NCBI GenBank assembly: GCA_027669155.1
Contig: JAQEDR010000025.1
Location: 1-29,383 of the forward strand
DNA length: 29,383 nt
Direction: 5' to 3'
DNA from: Peptoniphilaceae bacterium AM52-5BH
GTDB taxonomy: Bacteria > Bacillota > Clostridia > Tissierellales > Peptoniphilaceae
Position numbers and translations under genes: made by a program. The notes beneath the pieces were generated by a model. The model searched no databases, was not told where the DNA came from, and worked only from the letters and a program-made list of their open reading frames with translations. Within the stretch, counting starts at the first letter, position 1; every line of letters begins with the position of its first letter. Positions 7,962 to 16,136 of this stretch are shown here, in pieces.

Positions 7962-10466
7962 ATGAAAGATATATATTCACTAAAGGCATCAATGGCGATT
8001 AAGGAAGCCAGAAACCTCGCCCTCCTCAATAAAAATCAAGAAGTAACAGACCTTCATCTACTAAAGTCTGTAACAGATCAAGAAAACCACGTCCTAGACA
8101 CAATGCTTGAGGAATTTTCTGTAGACAAAGATAATTTATCTTATGAAATAACAAAAGCTATAGGAAAATTAAGGTCAAATGATGGACTTAGTAAGCTCTA
8201 TTTTTCAAGAGATTATCAACGTGCCTTGCTACTTGCCAAGGAAAATGCCAAGAAAAGATACGCGGAGAAAATAACCACCAGCCATCTATTTCTAGCCTTC
8301 TTTGATTTAGGCAAGACTACCAGCAAACATATCCTAGAAAAAGGTGGCCTAACACAAGAAAAGTGTGAAGAATATCTTGTAAACAAAGAAAAAGAAGTAG
8401 AAACTAGCGAACGATTTAGCGAAAAAATAGGAGATCTCATTGATAAATACGGGATTGACCTTACCAAAAGAGCTAAAGAAGGTAAAATTGATCCAGTTAT
8501 AGGTATGGATGAAGAAGTAGATAGATTATCTGAAATCCTAACTAGAAGGATAAAAAATAACCCTATCCTAATAGGCGAGCCTGGAGTTGGCAAATCCGCA
8601 GTTGTAGAGGGATTAGCTCTAAAGATTGCCCAAGGAGATGTGGTTGATTTTCTAAAAGATAAGATAATATTTTCACTAAACATATCAAGTGTACTGGCAG
8701 GTACAGGTCTTAGAGGTGAATTTGAATCAAGAGTCAAAGATCTTATGGATATAGTAAGCTCCTTTGAAGGGAAGATTATCCTATTTATAGATGAGATTCA
8801 CACAATAGTTGGAGCGGGAAGCTCTTCAGGAGGGATTGATATTTCAAATATCATAAAACCAAAACTATCCAGAGGAGAAATAACTATAATAGGAGCTACA
8901 ACTGTTGCTGAATATAGGTCTCATATAGAAAAAGATGGAGCGCTTGAACGCCGTTTCCAAAAGATCTTGATAAAAGAGCCAAGTATCGAAGAATCATATG
9001 ATATTCTTCGTGGAATAAAGACTAACTACGAGAATTTCCACAATCTTATAATTTCAGATGAGGCGATAAAGGCTTGTGTAGACCTATCGGATAGATATAT
9101 AACTGATAGGAAGCTACCTGATAAGGCGATAGACCTTATGGATGAGGCGGCATCAATGCTTAAAAATAAGCTCGAAAATACGCCAGATAGTCTTGATGAA
9201 TTAAGAGAAGCTATTCTAGAATTGGAAGAAAGCCTACAGCTTGAAGATAACGATAAGAAGAAAAATAAGTTAGATGAGCTAAAGAAGCTTTATGATAAGG
9301 ATCTAGAAATAAAACAAGAAGAAACAGAAGATTTAAGAGATCTAAGAAGGATAAGAAGCGACATAAGAGAGCTTGAATTTATCAAAAAAAGATTATTAAA
9401 CGAAGATAAATTCGAAGAATATACCAAAATTACTAAGGTAAAACTTCCGGAGCTTAAAAAAGAAGAGGTATCCTACCTAAACAAGAAATATGAATTTGTC
9501 AAAATAGAAAAGCTTGAAGAAAATCATATCAAAACGCTGATATCTAGGATAACTAAGATACCAGTAGAGGATTTGAACAAAGATAGGAAGGAAAAAATCT
9601 TAAATATAGACAAGGCTCTGGGTAAAAAAGTAATAGGCCAACGAGAAGCTGTAGAAAAGATATCAAATGCAATTATAAGAACAGCTGTTGGCATGAAAAA
9701 TAGGCACAAGCCAATAGGAACATTTCTTTTTACAGGAAATACAGGACTTGGTAAGACCTATTTGGCAAAGGTTCTGGCAGATACCCTCTACGAAGGGGAA
9801 GAAAGCCTTATAAGATTTGATATGAGTGAGTATATGGATTCAAATTCCACAACTAAGTTTATTGGAGCTCCTCCAGGATTTATCGGTTATGAAGAAGGTG
9901 GCCAGCTGACTGAAAAAGTAAGAATCAATCCTTACTCAGTAATCTTATTTGATGAGATAGAAAAGGCTAACAAACAAATCTTTGATATCCTCCTTCAAAT
10001 ACTTGATGAAGGGAGACTAACTGATAATAGAGGCATAACCATAGACTTTACCAATACTATTATAATTTTGACATCTAATATATTGGCTAAGGAAGATGAC
10101 AGCAATCTATATAAACATGAACTTTACCAATACTTTAAGCCTGAATTTATCAATAGGCTTGATGCTATAGTTAAGTTTAATACCTTATCATATGAAGATC
10201 TTATGGAAATCACAAAGATTTACCTTGAAGAAGTTAAAAATGACTTTGGGGAAATTGGAGTAAACTTTGCCTACACAAATGAAGTCATCGAGAAAATAGT
10301 AGACCTATCAGATTATGAAGAATTTGGTGCTAGAGAGATTAGAAGAGTGGTCGATGATAAGATCGTAACCATGGTTTCAAGAAAAATCTTACAAGATGAC
10401 TTGGATAGTACAAACGTGCTTACAATAATGTTAGAGGATGATAAGTTTTCCTTTGACATTGTGTAA
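7962..10466 (+). CDS. ClpC/ClpA-type AAA+ unfoldase lacking the ClpP-docking loop
   Basis: This 834-residue HSP100 has a Clp N-domain (about 1-140). AAA module 1 has Walker A GEPGVGKS 205-212, Walker B ILFIDE 273-278 and an arginine finger in LERRF 328-332. A charged coiled-coil middle region spans 400-530. AAA module 2 has Walker A GNTGLGKT 592-599, Walker B ILFDEI 661-666 and pore loop PPGFIGY 637-643. Two differences from protease-linked ClpC/ClpA stand out. Between TSN (704-706) and the FKPEFINR block, only about 18 residues remain and no Gly-Phe/Leu tripeptide for ClpP docking is present. Module-1 pore loop reads GTGLRGE instead of the common KYRGE. It may therefore be a ClpP-independent disaggregase. 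It lies 17 bases after arcC and 23 before OTC, so it is cotranscribed. Confidence 0.85.
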   Translation: MKDIYSLKASMAIKEARNLALLNKNQEVTDLHLLKSVTDQENHVLDTMLEEFSVDKDNLSYEITKAIGKLRSNDGLSKLYFSRDYQRALLLAKENAKKRYAEKITTSHLFLAFFDLGKTTSKHILEKGGLTQEKCEEYLVNKEKEVETSERFSEKIGDLIDKYGIDLTKRAKEGKIDPVIGMDEEVDRLSEILTRRIKNNPILIGEPGVGKSAVVEGLALKIAQGDVVDFLKDKIIFSLNISSVLAGTGLRGEFESRVKDLMDIVSSFEGKIILFIDEIHTIVGAGSSSGGIDISNIIKPKLSRGEITIIGATTVAEYRSHIEKDGALERRFQKILIKEPSIEESYDILRGIKTNYENFHNLIISDEAIKACVDLSDRYITDRKLPDKAIDLMDEAASMLKNKLENTPDSLDELREAILELEESLQLEDNDKKKNKLDELKKLYDKDLEIKQEETEDLRDLRRIRSDIRELEFIKKRLLNEDKFEEYTKITKVKLPELKKEEVSYLNKKYEFVKIEKLEENHIKTLISRITKIPVEDLNKDRKEKILNIDKALGKKVIGQREAVEKISNAIIRTAVGMKNRHKPIGTFLFTGNTGLGKTYLAKVLADTLYEGEESLIRFDMSEYMDSNSTTKFIGAPPGFIGYEEGGQLTEKVRINPYSVILFDEIEKANKQIFDILLQILDEGRLTDNRGITIDFTNTIIILTSNILAKEDDSNLYKHELYQYFKPEFINRLDAIVKFNTLSYEDLMEITKIYLEEVKNDFGEIGVNFAYTNEVIEKIVDLSDYEEFGAREIRRVVDDKIVTMVSRKILQDDLDSTNVLTIMLEDDKFSFDIV

Positions 10467-10489
10467 AATAAAAAAACAAGGAGATTAAA

Positions 10490-11494
10490 ATGGGAGTTAA
10501 CTTAAGAGGACGCAATTTATTAGCTATTAAAGATTTTACAGAAGATGAAGTTTTATACTTAATCAAACTATCAGAACAATTCAAAAACCTAAAACTAACA
10601 GGAACACCACACAATTACCTCCAAGGCAAAAACATAGTCCTACTATTCGAAAAGACATCTACAAGAACAAGATGTTCATTTGAAGTAGCAGGAATGGACC
10701 TTGGTATGGGAGTAACATATCTTGATCCAGGATCAAGCCAAATGGGCAAGAAGGAATCAATAGCTGATACTGCAAAAGTTTTAGGTAGATTCTATGATGG
10801 TATCGAATACAGAGGATTTAGACAAGATTTAGTTGAAGAATTAGCTGAAAATGCAGGTGTACCAGTGTGGAACGGCCTAACAGACAAATGGCACCCAACT
10901 CAAATGATTGCTGATATGCTTACAATCAAAGAAAACTTTGGACACTTACGTGGGCTAAACTTTGTATACATGGGCGATTGTAGAAACAATATGGGTAACT
11001 CCCTAGCTGTAACATGTGCAAAACTTGGTATCAACTTCATCGGTTGCGGACCAAAAGACCTATGGCCAGAAGAAGATGTTCAAGAATTAGCTAGAGAATT
11101 TGCTAAAAAACACGGCTCAAAAGTTGAATTTAGCGAAGATGTAATGGCAAGTACCAAAGATGCTGATGTAATCTATACAGATATTTGGGTATCAATGGGA
11201 GAACCAGAAGAAGTTTGGGCTAAAAGAATTGAAGAACTTCACCCATTCCAAGTTAACCAAAAGGTAATGGATAATGCAAAAGAAGAAACAATCTTTATGC
11301 ACTGTCTACCATCTTTCCACGACCTAAATACAACAGTTGGTAAAGATATCTATGATAAATTCGGCGACCAATACGACCTAAACGGTATGGAAGTTACAGA
11401 AGAGGTATTCCTATCACACAAATCTAAAGTATTTGACGAAGCTGAAAACAGAATGCACACAATCAAAGCTATCATGTATGCAACACTTAAATAA
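10490..11494 (+). CDS. arcB: Ornithine carbamoyltransferase
   Basis: The 334-residue protein has the full OTC motif set. For carbamoyl phosphate these are STRTR 57-61, R108 and HPTQ 135-138. For ornithine they are the GDCRNNMGNS block 162-171 and DIWVSMG 231-237, with HCLP 271-274 and R321 at the active site. It interconverts ornithine plus carbamoyl phosphate and citrulline. Next to carbamate kinase it most likely runs in the catabolic direction, so arcB is preferred over argF, though sequence alone cannot separate them. Arginine codons are 10 AGA, 1 CGC, 1 CGT and no AGG, which suggests high expression. It ends the operon before a strong terminator. Confidence 0.93.
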   Translation: MGVNLRGRNLLAIKDFTEDEVLYLIKLSEQFKNLKLTGTPHNYLQGKNIVLLFEKTSTRTRCSFEVAGMDLGMGVTYLDPGSSQMGKKESIADTAKVLGRFYDGIEYRGFRQDLVEELAENAGVPVWNGLTDKWHPTQMIADMLTIKENFGHLRGLNFVYMGDCRNNMGNSLAVTCAKLGINFIGCGPKDLWPEEDVQELAREFAKKHGSKVEFSEDVMASTKDADVIYTDIWVSMGEPEEVWAKRIEELHPFQVNQKVMDNAKEETIFMHCLPSFHDLNTTVGKDIYDKFGDQYDLNGMEVTEEVFLSHKSKVFDEAENRMHTIKAIMYATLK

Positions 11495-11509
11495 AATATA
11501 CTAACTAAG

Positions 11510-11534
11510 ACTGCCGGCCTAGCTGGCAGTTTTA
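11510..11534 (+). terminator. Terminator of the symporter-arcC-clp-arcB operon
   Basis: ACTGCCGGC pairs with GCTGGCAGT over nine base pairs (one G-T) around a CTA loop, followed by TTTATT. It begins 15 bases after the OTC stop. Confidence 0.88.
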
Positions 11535-11560
11535 TTATGGGAAAAATCTCCAGGATTTGA

Positions 11561-11566
11561 TATAAT
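11561..11566 (+). promoter_or_regulatory. Extended -10 promoter of the DUF4236 gene
   Basis: TATAAT is preceded directly by TGA, matching an extended -10 (TGnTATAAT). No clear -35 is seen. The start codon at 11587 follows only about 20 bases later, so the leader is very short. Confidence 0.5.
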
Positions 11567-11586
11567 TAATTTAGATGGAGGAAGTT

Positions 11587-12558
11587 ATGGGAATAAGATT
11601 TAGAAAAAGTATAAATTTAGGCAAGGGCTTTAGGATAAATATGAGCAAGTCTGGTCCAGGATTTTCCTGGGGTGGCAAGGGCTTTAGACTAACCAAAACT
11701 GCCAAGGGAAATATCAGAGGAACAGCCTACATTCCAGGTACAGGCCTATCCTATCAGAAAGAATTCAAAAATCCCCTAAATGATTTGGGGAAAAATCACA
11801 GAAAAGAAAATAAAAAGGAAGAAGGAAAAGCAACAAATACGATATCAGCTATTGACTTTAATAATATCAATTCAACTGCCCTAGAAGATGTCCTATCAAG
11901 CAGAAAGGCAGAAAGACCATATAAGCTTATTGGTCTAATTCTTTCTATTGCAGGAATATTTTTATTTTTTATCAATCCCTTCCTAATAGGACTTACAGTA
12001 ATAGGGGCTATACTTTATTTTTACAAGAAAAATCCAGAACCAGTAAGTTTAGAATATGATTTCGAAGAAGATTCTAAACAAGAGTATGACCTTACCAACA
12101 AGCTTTTGGCAGGAATACTCGAAAGCGATGAGGTCTTTCTGATAAATGAGCTTGAAGATGATATAATTTTAGACAGAAGCCCTCTAAGAGTAGTGAAGGG
12201 ACTTCCTAATGGAATAGATATAAATGTAGAGGTAATGAGTCTTAAGGCAGGAGACATAAGCCTAAGCTTCTTGCCAGATGCTCTTTTACTTGCGAAAAAC
12301 AAGGACCTCAAGGCAATTGACTACAAGGACCTAAGGGTAGATCTTAGGGCAGAAGACTTTAAGGAGGAAGGAAAGGTCGCCAAAGATGCAAGAATCCTAG
12401 AAAAAACCTACAAATATGCCAATAAAGACGGAAGTCCTGATAAAAGATATAAGGATAATCCAGAAGTAAGCCTAGTAGAATACGGCATCCTACAAATGGA
12501 AAATTCTGACCTAAATATAATGATTGGATTTTCTGATACTGTAATCGATGGAAAGTAA
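11587..12558 (+). CDS. DUF4236 domain membrane protein
   Basis: The first 55 residues are a DUF4236 domain: IRFRKSINLGKGFRINMSKS, then a G-S-W-GG stretch and YIPGTGLSYQ. This is a short beta-rich, glycine-rich module of unknown role. A charged linker follows. Residues about 113-147 are two hydrophobic segments flanking NPF, forming a membrane hairpin. A large acidic C-terminal region (150-323) has no domain I recognise. GGAGG five bases upstream selects the ATG at 11587 rather than the in-frame ATG at 11575, which overlaps that site. It appears monocistronic between the arc-operon terminator and the next promoter. Function is unknown. Confidence 0.8.
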   Translation: MGIRFRKSINLGKGFRINMSKSGPGFSWGGKGFRLTKTAKGNIRGTAYIPGTGLSYQKEFKNPLNDLGKNHRKENKKEEGKATNTISAIDFNNINSTALEDVLSSRKAERPYKLIGLILSIAGIFLFFINPFLIGLTVIGAILYFYKKNPEPVSLEYDFEEDSKQEYDLTNKLLAGILESDEVFLINELEDDIILDRSPLRVVKGLPNGIDINVEVMSLKAGDISLSFLPDALLLAKNKDLKAIDYKDLRVDLRAEDFKEEGKVAKDARILEKTYKYANKDGSPDKRYKDNPEVSLVEYGILQMENSDLNIMIGFSDTVIDGK

Positions 12559-12609
12559 GAATTGTTTTAAATTTAGAAAATTCCTCTATTCAAAATTAAA
12601 TAATGAGAG

Positions 12610-12678
12610 TATAATTTAACCATAATAAAGGCTTTAGGTCAAAGCTAAGGTAAAGCTCTCGTTAAGATATTAAAGCCT
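12610..12678 (+). promoter_or_regulatory. -10 element and hairpin leader upstream of the DUF6110/P-type ATPase operon
   Basis: TATAAT is at 12610-12615 with no good -35. The transcribed leader contains AGGCTTTA (12629-12636), perfectly complementary to TAAAGCCT (12671-12678), enclosing about 34 bases with two AAAGCT copies that limit alternative folds. The structure stops 20 bases before the ATG, close to AAGGAGG. It may be a metal-responsive RNA element or an operator region. I match it to no known class. Confidence 0.4.
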
Positions 12679-12698
12679 AAAAATTTAAGGAGGATTTC

Positions 12699-13016
12699 AT
12701 GTTAGAAAAGAAAGCATTAAGCGTTGGAGCAGGATTATTGGTAGGCTTAGTTGGAGGAAAAGTTCTCAACTCAAAACTTGCCAAAAAAGCAACGGTTAAC
12801 ACAGTTGTTGGAGGACTAAAGGTAAAGGAATCTATCGATAAAACTATTGAATCTATCAGAGTTTCAGCAGAAGATGTCCTAGCAGAAGCCAAGGAAGTAA
12901 AGGCTAAGGAAGAAGCTGAAGAAGCAAAAAAAGAGGCTGAAAAAGATATTAACAAAGTGGCTTCAGAATGTGAGTGTTGTTGCGAAGAAGAAACTTATGA
13001 GGAAGAAAATAAGTAA
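12699..13016 (+). CDS. DUF6110 family small protein next to a metal P-type ATPase
   Basis: The 105-residue protein begins with a glycine-rich hydrophobic segment (about 7-24, GAGLLVGLVGGKVL) followed by VNTVVGGLKVKESIDKTIE. A long Glu/Lys-rich helix (about 55-90) leads to a Cys cluster, CECCC at about 92-96, in an acidic tail. This matches small proteins annotated DUF6110 that sit before P1-type ATPases in Firmicutes. The single membrane-embedding segment plus acidic Cys tail suggests a membrane-tethered metal-binding accessory for the pump (inference). AAGGAGG precedes the ATG. Its TAA overlaps the ATG of the ATPase gene by one base (TAATG), so the two are translationally coupled. Confidence 0.75.
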   Translation: MLEKKALSVGAGLLVGLVGGKVLNSKLAKKATVNTVVGGLKVKESIDKTIESIRVSAEDVLAEAKEVKAKEEAEEAKKEAEKDINKVASECECCCEEETYEEENK

Positions 13017-15091
13017 TGAGAGCCTCTATTGCTCATAGAATCGAAGGCAGAAGCCGTTTCACCTATGAAGATTATATAAAAGAGGAAAATCTAAACAAGC
13101 TAAAATATCGCATAGAAGAAATCGAAGGAGTCAAGTCTTGTAGGGTGTCGATCCTCACAAAGTCCATCACGGTAAATTACGAGGAGAGATTTATTCCTCA
13201 AATAGCTAGGGCAATCCTTGACCTAGACCTAAAGACTATTGAGGAAACCTCTATAGAAAGAGTAGACTTCCAAGCTCAATCAGAAAATGACATCTTCCAT
13301 ATTTTAAGAGATGCCATGTATACTAGGGTATTTTTCAAATATATACTACCTCAGCCTTTAGGAACCATAGGTCTATTCTTTAGGGCCTATCCATTTATCA
13401 AAGCTGGAGTTAAGTCTTTGATCAAGAGAAAGGTAAATGTAGAAGTCTTGGATGCGACTGCAATTTCAATCTCTCTTGCAACAAGACAGTTTGGAGATGC
13501 CGCAAACATAATGTTCCTATTGGGCCTTGGTGAAAAACTTGAAGATTACACCATGAAGAAGTCCCAAGAAGACTTAGCTCATTCTCTTGCCTTAAATGTT
13601 GATAATGTGTTTGTAATCGAAAATGGTGAAAAGATTATCAAAAATATCAAGGAAGTTGAAGAGGGAGATTTAATAGAAGTTGAGATGGGTAACTTAATTC
13701 CTGTAGATGGGAAGGTCATCAAGGGTGTTGCCATGGTCAACGAATCTTCATTTACAGGAGAGTCTAATCCTGTCAAGAAATCAGAGGGATCTATAGTATT
13801 TGCAGGAACTGCCCTCGAAGAGGGAGCAATCATCGTTGAAACTAAGAAAAAGTACGATGAATCTAGGTTAAGCCATATTATTGAGCTTATTTCAGATAGC
13901 GAAAAGAACAAGTCTTTGGCTCAGAAAAATGCAGAGAATATGGCTGATAGTCTAGTTAAGTACTCTTTCGTAGGAGCAGGACTTACCTACCTTCTTACAA
14001 GAAACTTAGAAAAGGCCAAGTCATTCCTGATGGTAGATTTCTCATGTGCCCTAAAACTTACTATTCCTATAGCTATAATGAAGGCGATTAGCCAAGCATC
14101 TGAAAAGAAAGTTTTAGTTAAGGGAGGCAAATACTTAGAAAACTTATCTAAGGCCAACACCATTGTCTTCGACAAGACTGGTACCCTAACTAAGTCTGAA
14201 CCAAGTGTTGCTAAAGTTATTGCCCTTGATGATATCGAGGAAAATGAATGTCTAAGAATCGCCGCTTGTCTTGAAGAGCACTTCCCACACTCTATAGCAA
14301 GTGCTGTAGTAGAAGCTGCTAGGGCAAGGGATTTAATACACGAAGAGATGCACTCCAAGCCTGAATATATAGTAGCTCATGGTATAAAGACTACTATAGT
14401 AGACAAGGTAGCTATGATTGGATCAGAACACTTTATCTTGGACGATGAGGGAGTCGAAATAGACGATAAGACTAGGGATATAATTGATAGGCTCAAAGAA
14501 GATTATTCACTTCTCTATCTGGCCTTTGCCGATAGACTTATAGCAGTAATCTGTATTGAAGATCCTCTAAGGGAAGAAGCCAAGGATATCGTAAAAGATC
14601 TTAGAGGCTTATCCATTGATAACATAGCTATGCTTACTGGAGATGCAGAAAATGCAGCAAGGAGTGTAGCGGAAAAGCTAGGCCTTGACTATTACAAGTC
14701 ACAAGTTCTACCGGAAGATAAACAAAAATATGTGATAGATGAGAAAGATAAGGGAAGGACTGTTGTCATGATAGGAGACGGAATAAATGATTCTGTAGCC
14801 CTATCAAGTGCAGATGTAGGAATATCAATGCACCAAGGAGCTGATATAGCCAAAGAAATCTCTGACATATCCATAGGAAGCGACAGCCTAGAAGGGCTAG
14901 TTGATGTTGTAAAACTATCAAAGGCTATGGATAAAAGGATAAAAACTGACTACAAGCAGATTGTATCCTTTAACTCAAGCCTTATAATCTTAGGAGTTCT
15001 AGGAATTTTGTCAAATACAAGTTCTTCACTCCTTCACAACCTATCGACAGTTATGATTGCAGGCAAGAACATGAAAGATTATAAAATTTAA
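13016..15091 (+). CDS. P1-type heavy-metal-translocating ATPase (CtpC-like)
   Basis: The 691-residue pump has the actuator TGES (247-250), phosphorylation motif DKTGT (386-390), an EEHFPHS version of the HP motif (420-426), TGD (541-543) and GDGIND (587-592). The N-terminus (1-80) resembles an HMA ferredoxin-fold domain but has no CxxC. The transmembrane metal-site CPC motif is replaced by SCA within DFSCALKL (341-348). The C-terminal membrane part carries LLHN (672-675), as in CtpC-like pumps. It exports or delivers a transition metal with ATP at the cell membrane. Mn or Zn is suggested by the CtpC resemblance, but the ion cannot be read from sequence. It is coupled to the DUF6110 gene and ends at a bidirectional terminator. 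Confidence 0.88.
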   Translation: MRASIAHRIEGRSRFTYEDYIKEENLNKLKYRIEEIEGVKSCRVSILTKSITVNYEERFIPQIARAILDLDLKTIEETSIERVDFQAQSENDIFHILRDAMYTRVFFKYILPQPLGTIGLFFRAYPFIKAGVKSLIKRKVNVEVLDATAISISLATRQFGDAANIMFLLGLGEKLEDYTMKKSQEDLAHSLALNVDNVFVIENGEKIIKNIKEVEEGDLIEVEMGNLIPVDGKVIKGVAMVNESSFTGESNPVKKSEGSIVFAGTALEEGAIIVETKKKYDESRLSHIIELISDSEKNKSLAQKNAENMADSLVKYSFVGAGLTYLLTRNLEKAKSFLMVDFSCALKLTIPIAIMKAISQASEKKVLVKGGKYLENLSKANTIVFDKTGTLTKSEPSVAKVIALDDIEENECLRIAACLEEHFPHSIASAVVEAARARDLIHEEMHSKPEYIVAHGIKTTIVDKVAMIGSEHFILDDEGVEIDDKTRDIIDRLKEDYSLLYLAFADRLIAVICIEDPLREEAKDIVKDLRGLSIDNIAMLTGDAENAARSVAEKLGLDYYKSQVLPEDKQKYVIDEKDKGRTVVMIGDGINDSVALSSADVGISMHQGADIAKEISDISIGSDSLEGLVDVVKLSKAMDKRIKTDYKQIVSFNSSLIILGVLGILSNTSSSLLHNLSTVMIAGKNMKDYKI

Positions 15092-15097
15092 TAAACA

Positions 15098-15150
15098 AAA
15101 AAAGACGGTGCCCAAGGTTTATAGAAAGACCCTAAGCACTGCCTTTTATT
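15098..15150. terminator. Bidirectional terminator between the P-type ATPase and deoR-type genes
   Basis: AAAGACGGTGC (15101-15111) pairs with GCACTGCCTTT (15136-15146) with one mismatch, and GGT/ACC extends the stem inside. The plus strand continues with TTTTATTT. The minus strand gives an unbroken run of seven Ts. The regulator's stop codon overlaps its edge. Confidence 0.8.
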
Positions 15151-15940
15151 TATCAGCTATTATCACTCTTATATTTTTTTCTTCTAAATAGCTAAGCCAA
15201 TCTCTACTTATATTTTTATCAGTTACAACAATATCTATATCATCAAGCTCACAAAAATGAACAGCCTTTACAGCATCGAACTTGCTTGAGTCTACGAGCA
15301 AAATAACCTCTAGAGAATTTTTAATAATTAACTTTTTGGTTGCTAGCTCGTAGGAGTTGGCACAAGTTATGCCCAAATTTTTATGTACTCCGGCTGCTGA
15401 TAGGAAGACCTTGTTGGCTCTTGTGTTTTCTATAACATTAAGGCTTGCTTGTGATTCGAACATCCCTGTATTTCTGTGGAAAAATCCTCCCGCAAGGATT
15501 AGGTCGATATTATCCTTATACATCAAATTCAGGAAGTTATTTGATGAGAAAACAAGACAAGTTGAAGAAATATCATTAGAAATATACTTAGAAAGCTTAT
15601 CAGTAGTAGTTCCAGTATCTATTATTACAATATCTCCATCGTTAATTAAACTAGAAGCACTTCTTCCAATCAAATCCTTTTGCCTATTGTTTAATTTCAA
15701 ATTTTGGTCTAAGTCATAGTCCGACTCAGTTTGGGAGAGAGTCGGGTTATCCAAGGAAGGGTTATAAACAACAGCTCCATGGTAGACCTCTATAATGTTA
15801 TTATCCTCAAGAATCTTTATATCCCTTCTTATAGTCATCTCAGAGACTGACAAGTCGCTTGCCAATTCCTTGATGGAAGACCCGTTTTTATTCTTGACTA
15901 TGCTTATTATTTTGTTTAATCTTTCGTCTTTTTTAGCCAT
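15146..15940 (-). CDS. DeoR-family transcriptional regulator of the deoxyribonucleoside operon
   Basis: A DeoR winged helix (about 1-58) has LASDLSVSEMTIRRDIKIL as its recognition helix. The DeoR C-terminal sensor domain follows, with IGRSASSLINDGDIVIIDTG (about 89-108), LAGG near 155, and a VDSSKFD segment typical of the phosphosugar-binding fold. Such proteins repress sugar or nucleoside operons and release DNA on binding a phosphorylated sugar, here plausibly deoxyribose 5-phosphate. The ATG at 15940 has AAAGGTGG nine bases upstream, so it is preferred over the in-frame TTG at 15949, which would sit against that site. It is divergent from deoC with 196 bases between, the usual arrangement for the regulator of the neighbouring operon. 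Confidence 0.85.
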   Translation of the reverse strand: MAKKDERLNKIISIVKNKNGSSIKELASDLSVSEMTIRRDIKILEDNNIIEVYHGAVVYNPSLDNPTLSQTESDYDLDQNLKLNNRQKDLIGRSASSLINDGDIVIIDTGTTTDKLSKYISNDISSTCLVFSSNNFLNLMYKDNIDLILAGGFFHRNTGMFESQASLNVIENTRANKVFLSAAGVHKNLGITCANSYELATKKLIIKNSLEVILLVDSSKFDAVKAVHFCELDDIDIVVTDKNISRDWLSYLEEKNIRVIIADK

Positions 15941-16030
15941 ATACTCCAACCACCTTTAGCTTAATTGTACCATAAATATCTGATAAATTAAGAGCTATAA
16001 GCTATTTTAAGAAAATAATGGTAAAATTAT

Positions 16031-16070
16031 AACATTTTATGTTGACAAAATAACAAAATAGATGTAATAT
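16031..16070 (+). promoter_or_regulatory. deo operon promoter with an overlapping palindrome
   Basis: TTGACA at 16042-16047 and TAATAT at 16065-16070 are exactly 17 bases apart. The palindrome AACAT-TTT-ATGTT (16031-16043) overlaps the 5' edge of the -35 and is a good candidate operator for the divergent DeoR-type protein. The remaining bases to the deoC ATG hold a short leader and AAGGAGAGG. Confidence 0.75.
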
Positions 16071-16136
16071 AGATTTATCAAGAGGAAATAAAAGTCTAGA
16101 CAAAAGGAAAACCTTTGACAATTAAGGAGAGGAAAA

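Noticed and set aside
8216..8737. 173-codon open frame antisense to the Clp ATPase gene
   Set aside because: It lies wholly opposite the N-terminal and first AAA coding region. It shows no ribosome binding site or domain, and its Ser/Leu/Arg-rich translation is typical of antisense frames.
12629..12678. yybP-ykoY manganese riboswitch before the metal ATPase operon
   Set aside because: The leader is too short and lacks the conserved purine-rich internal loops of that class.
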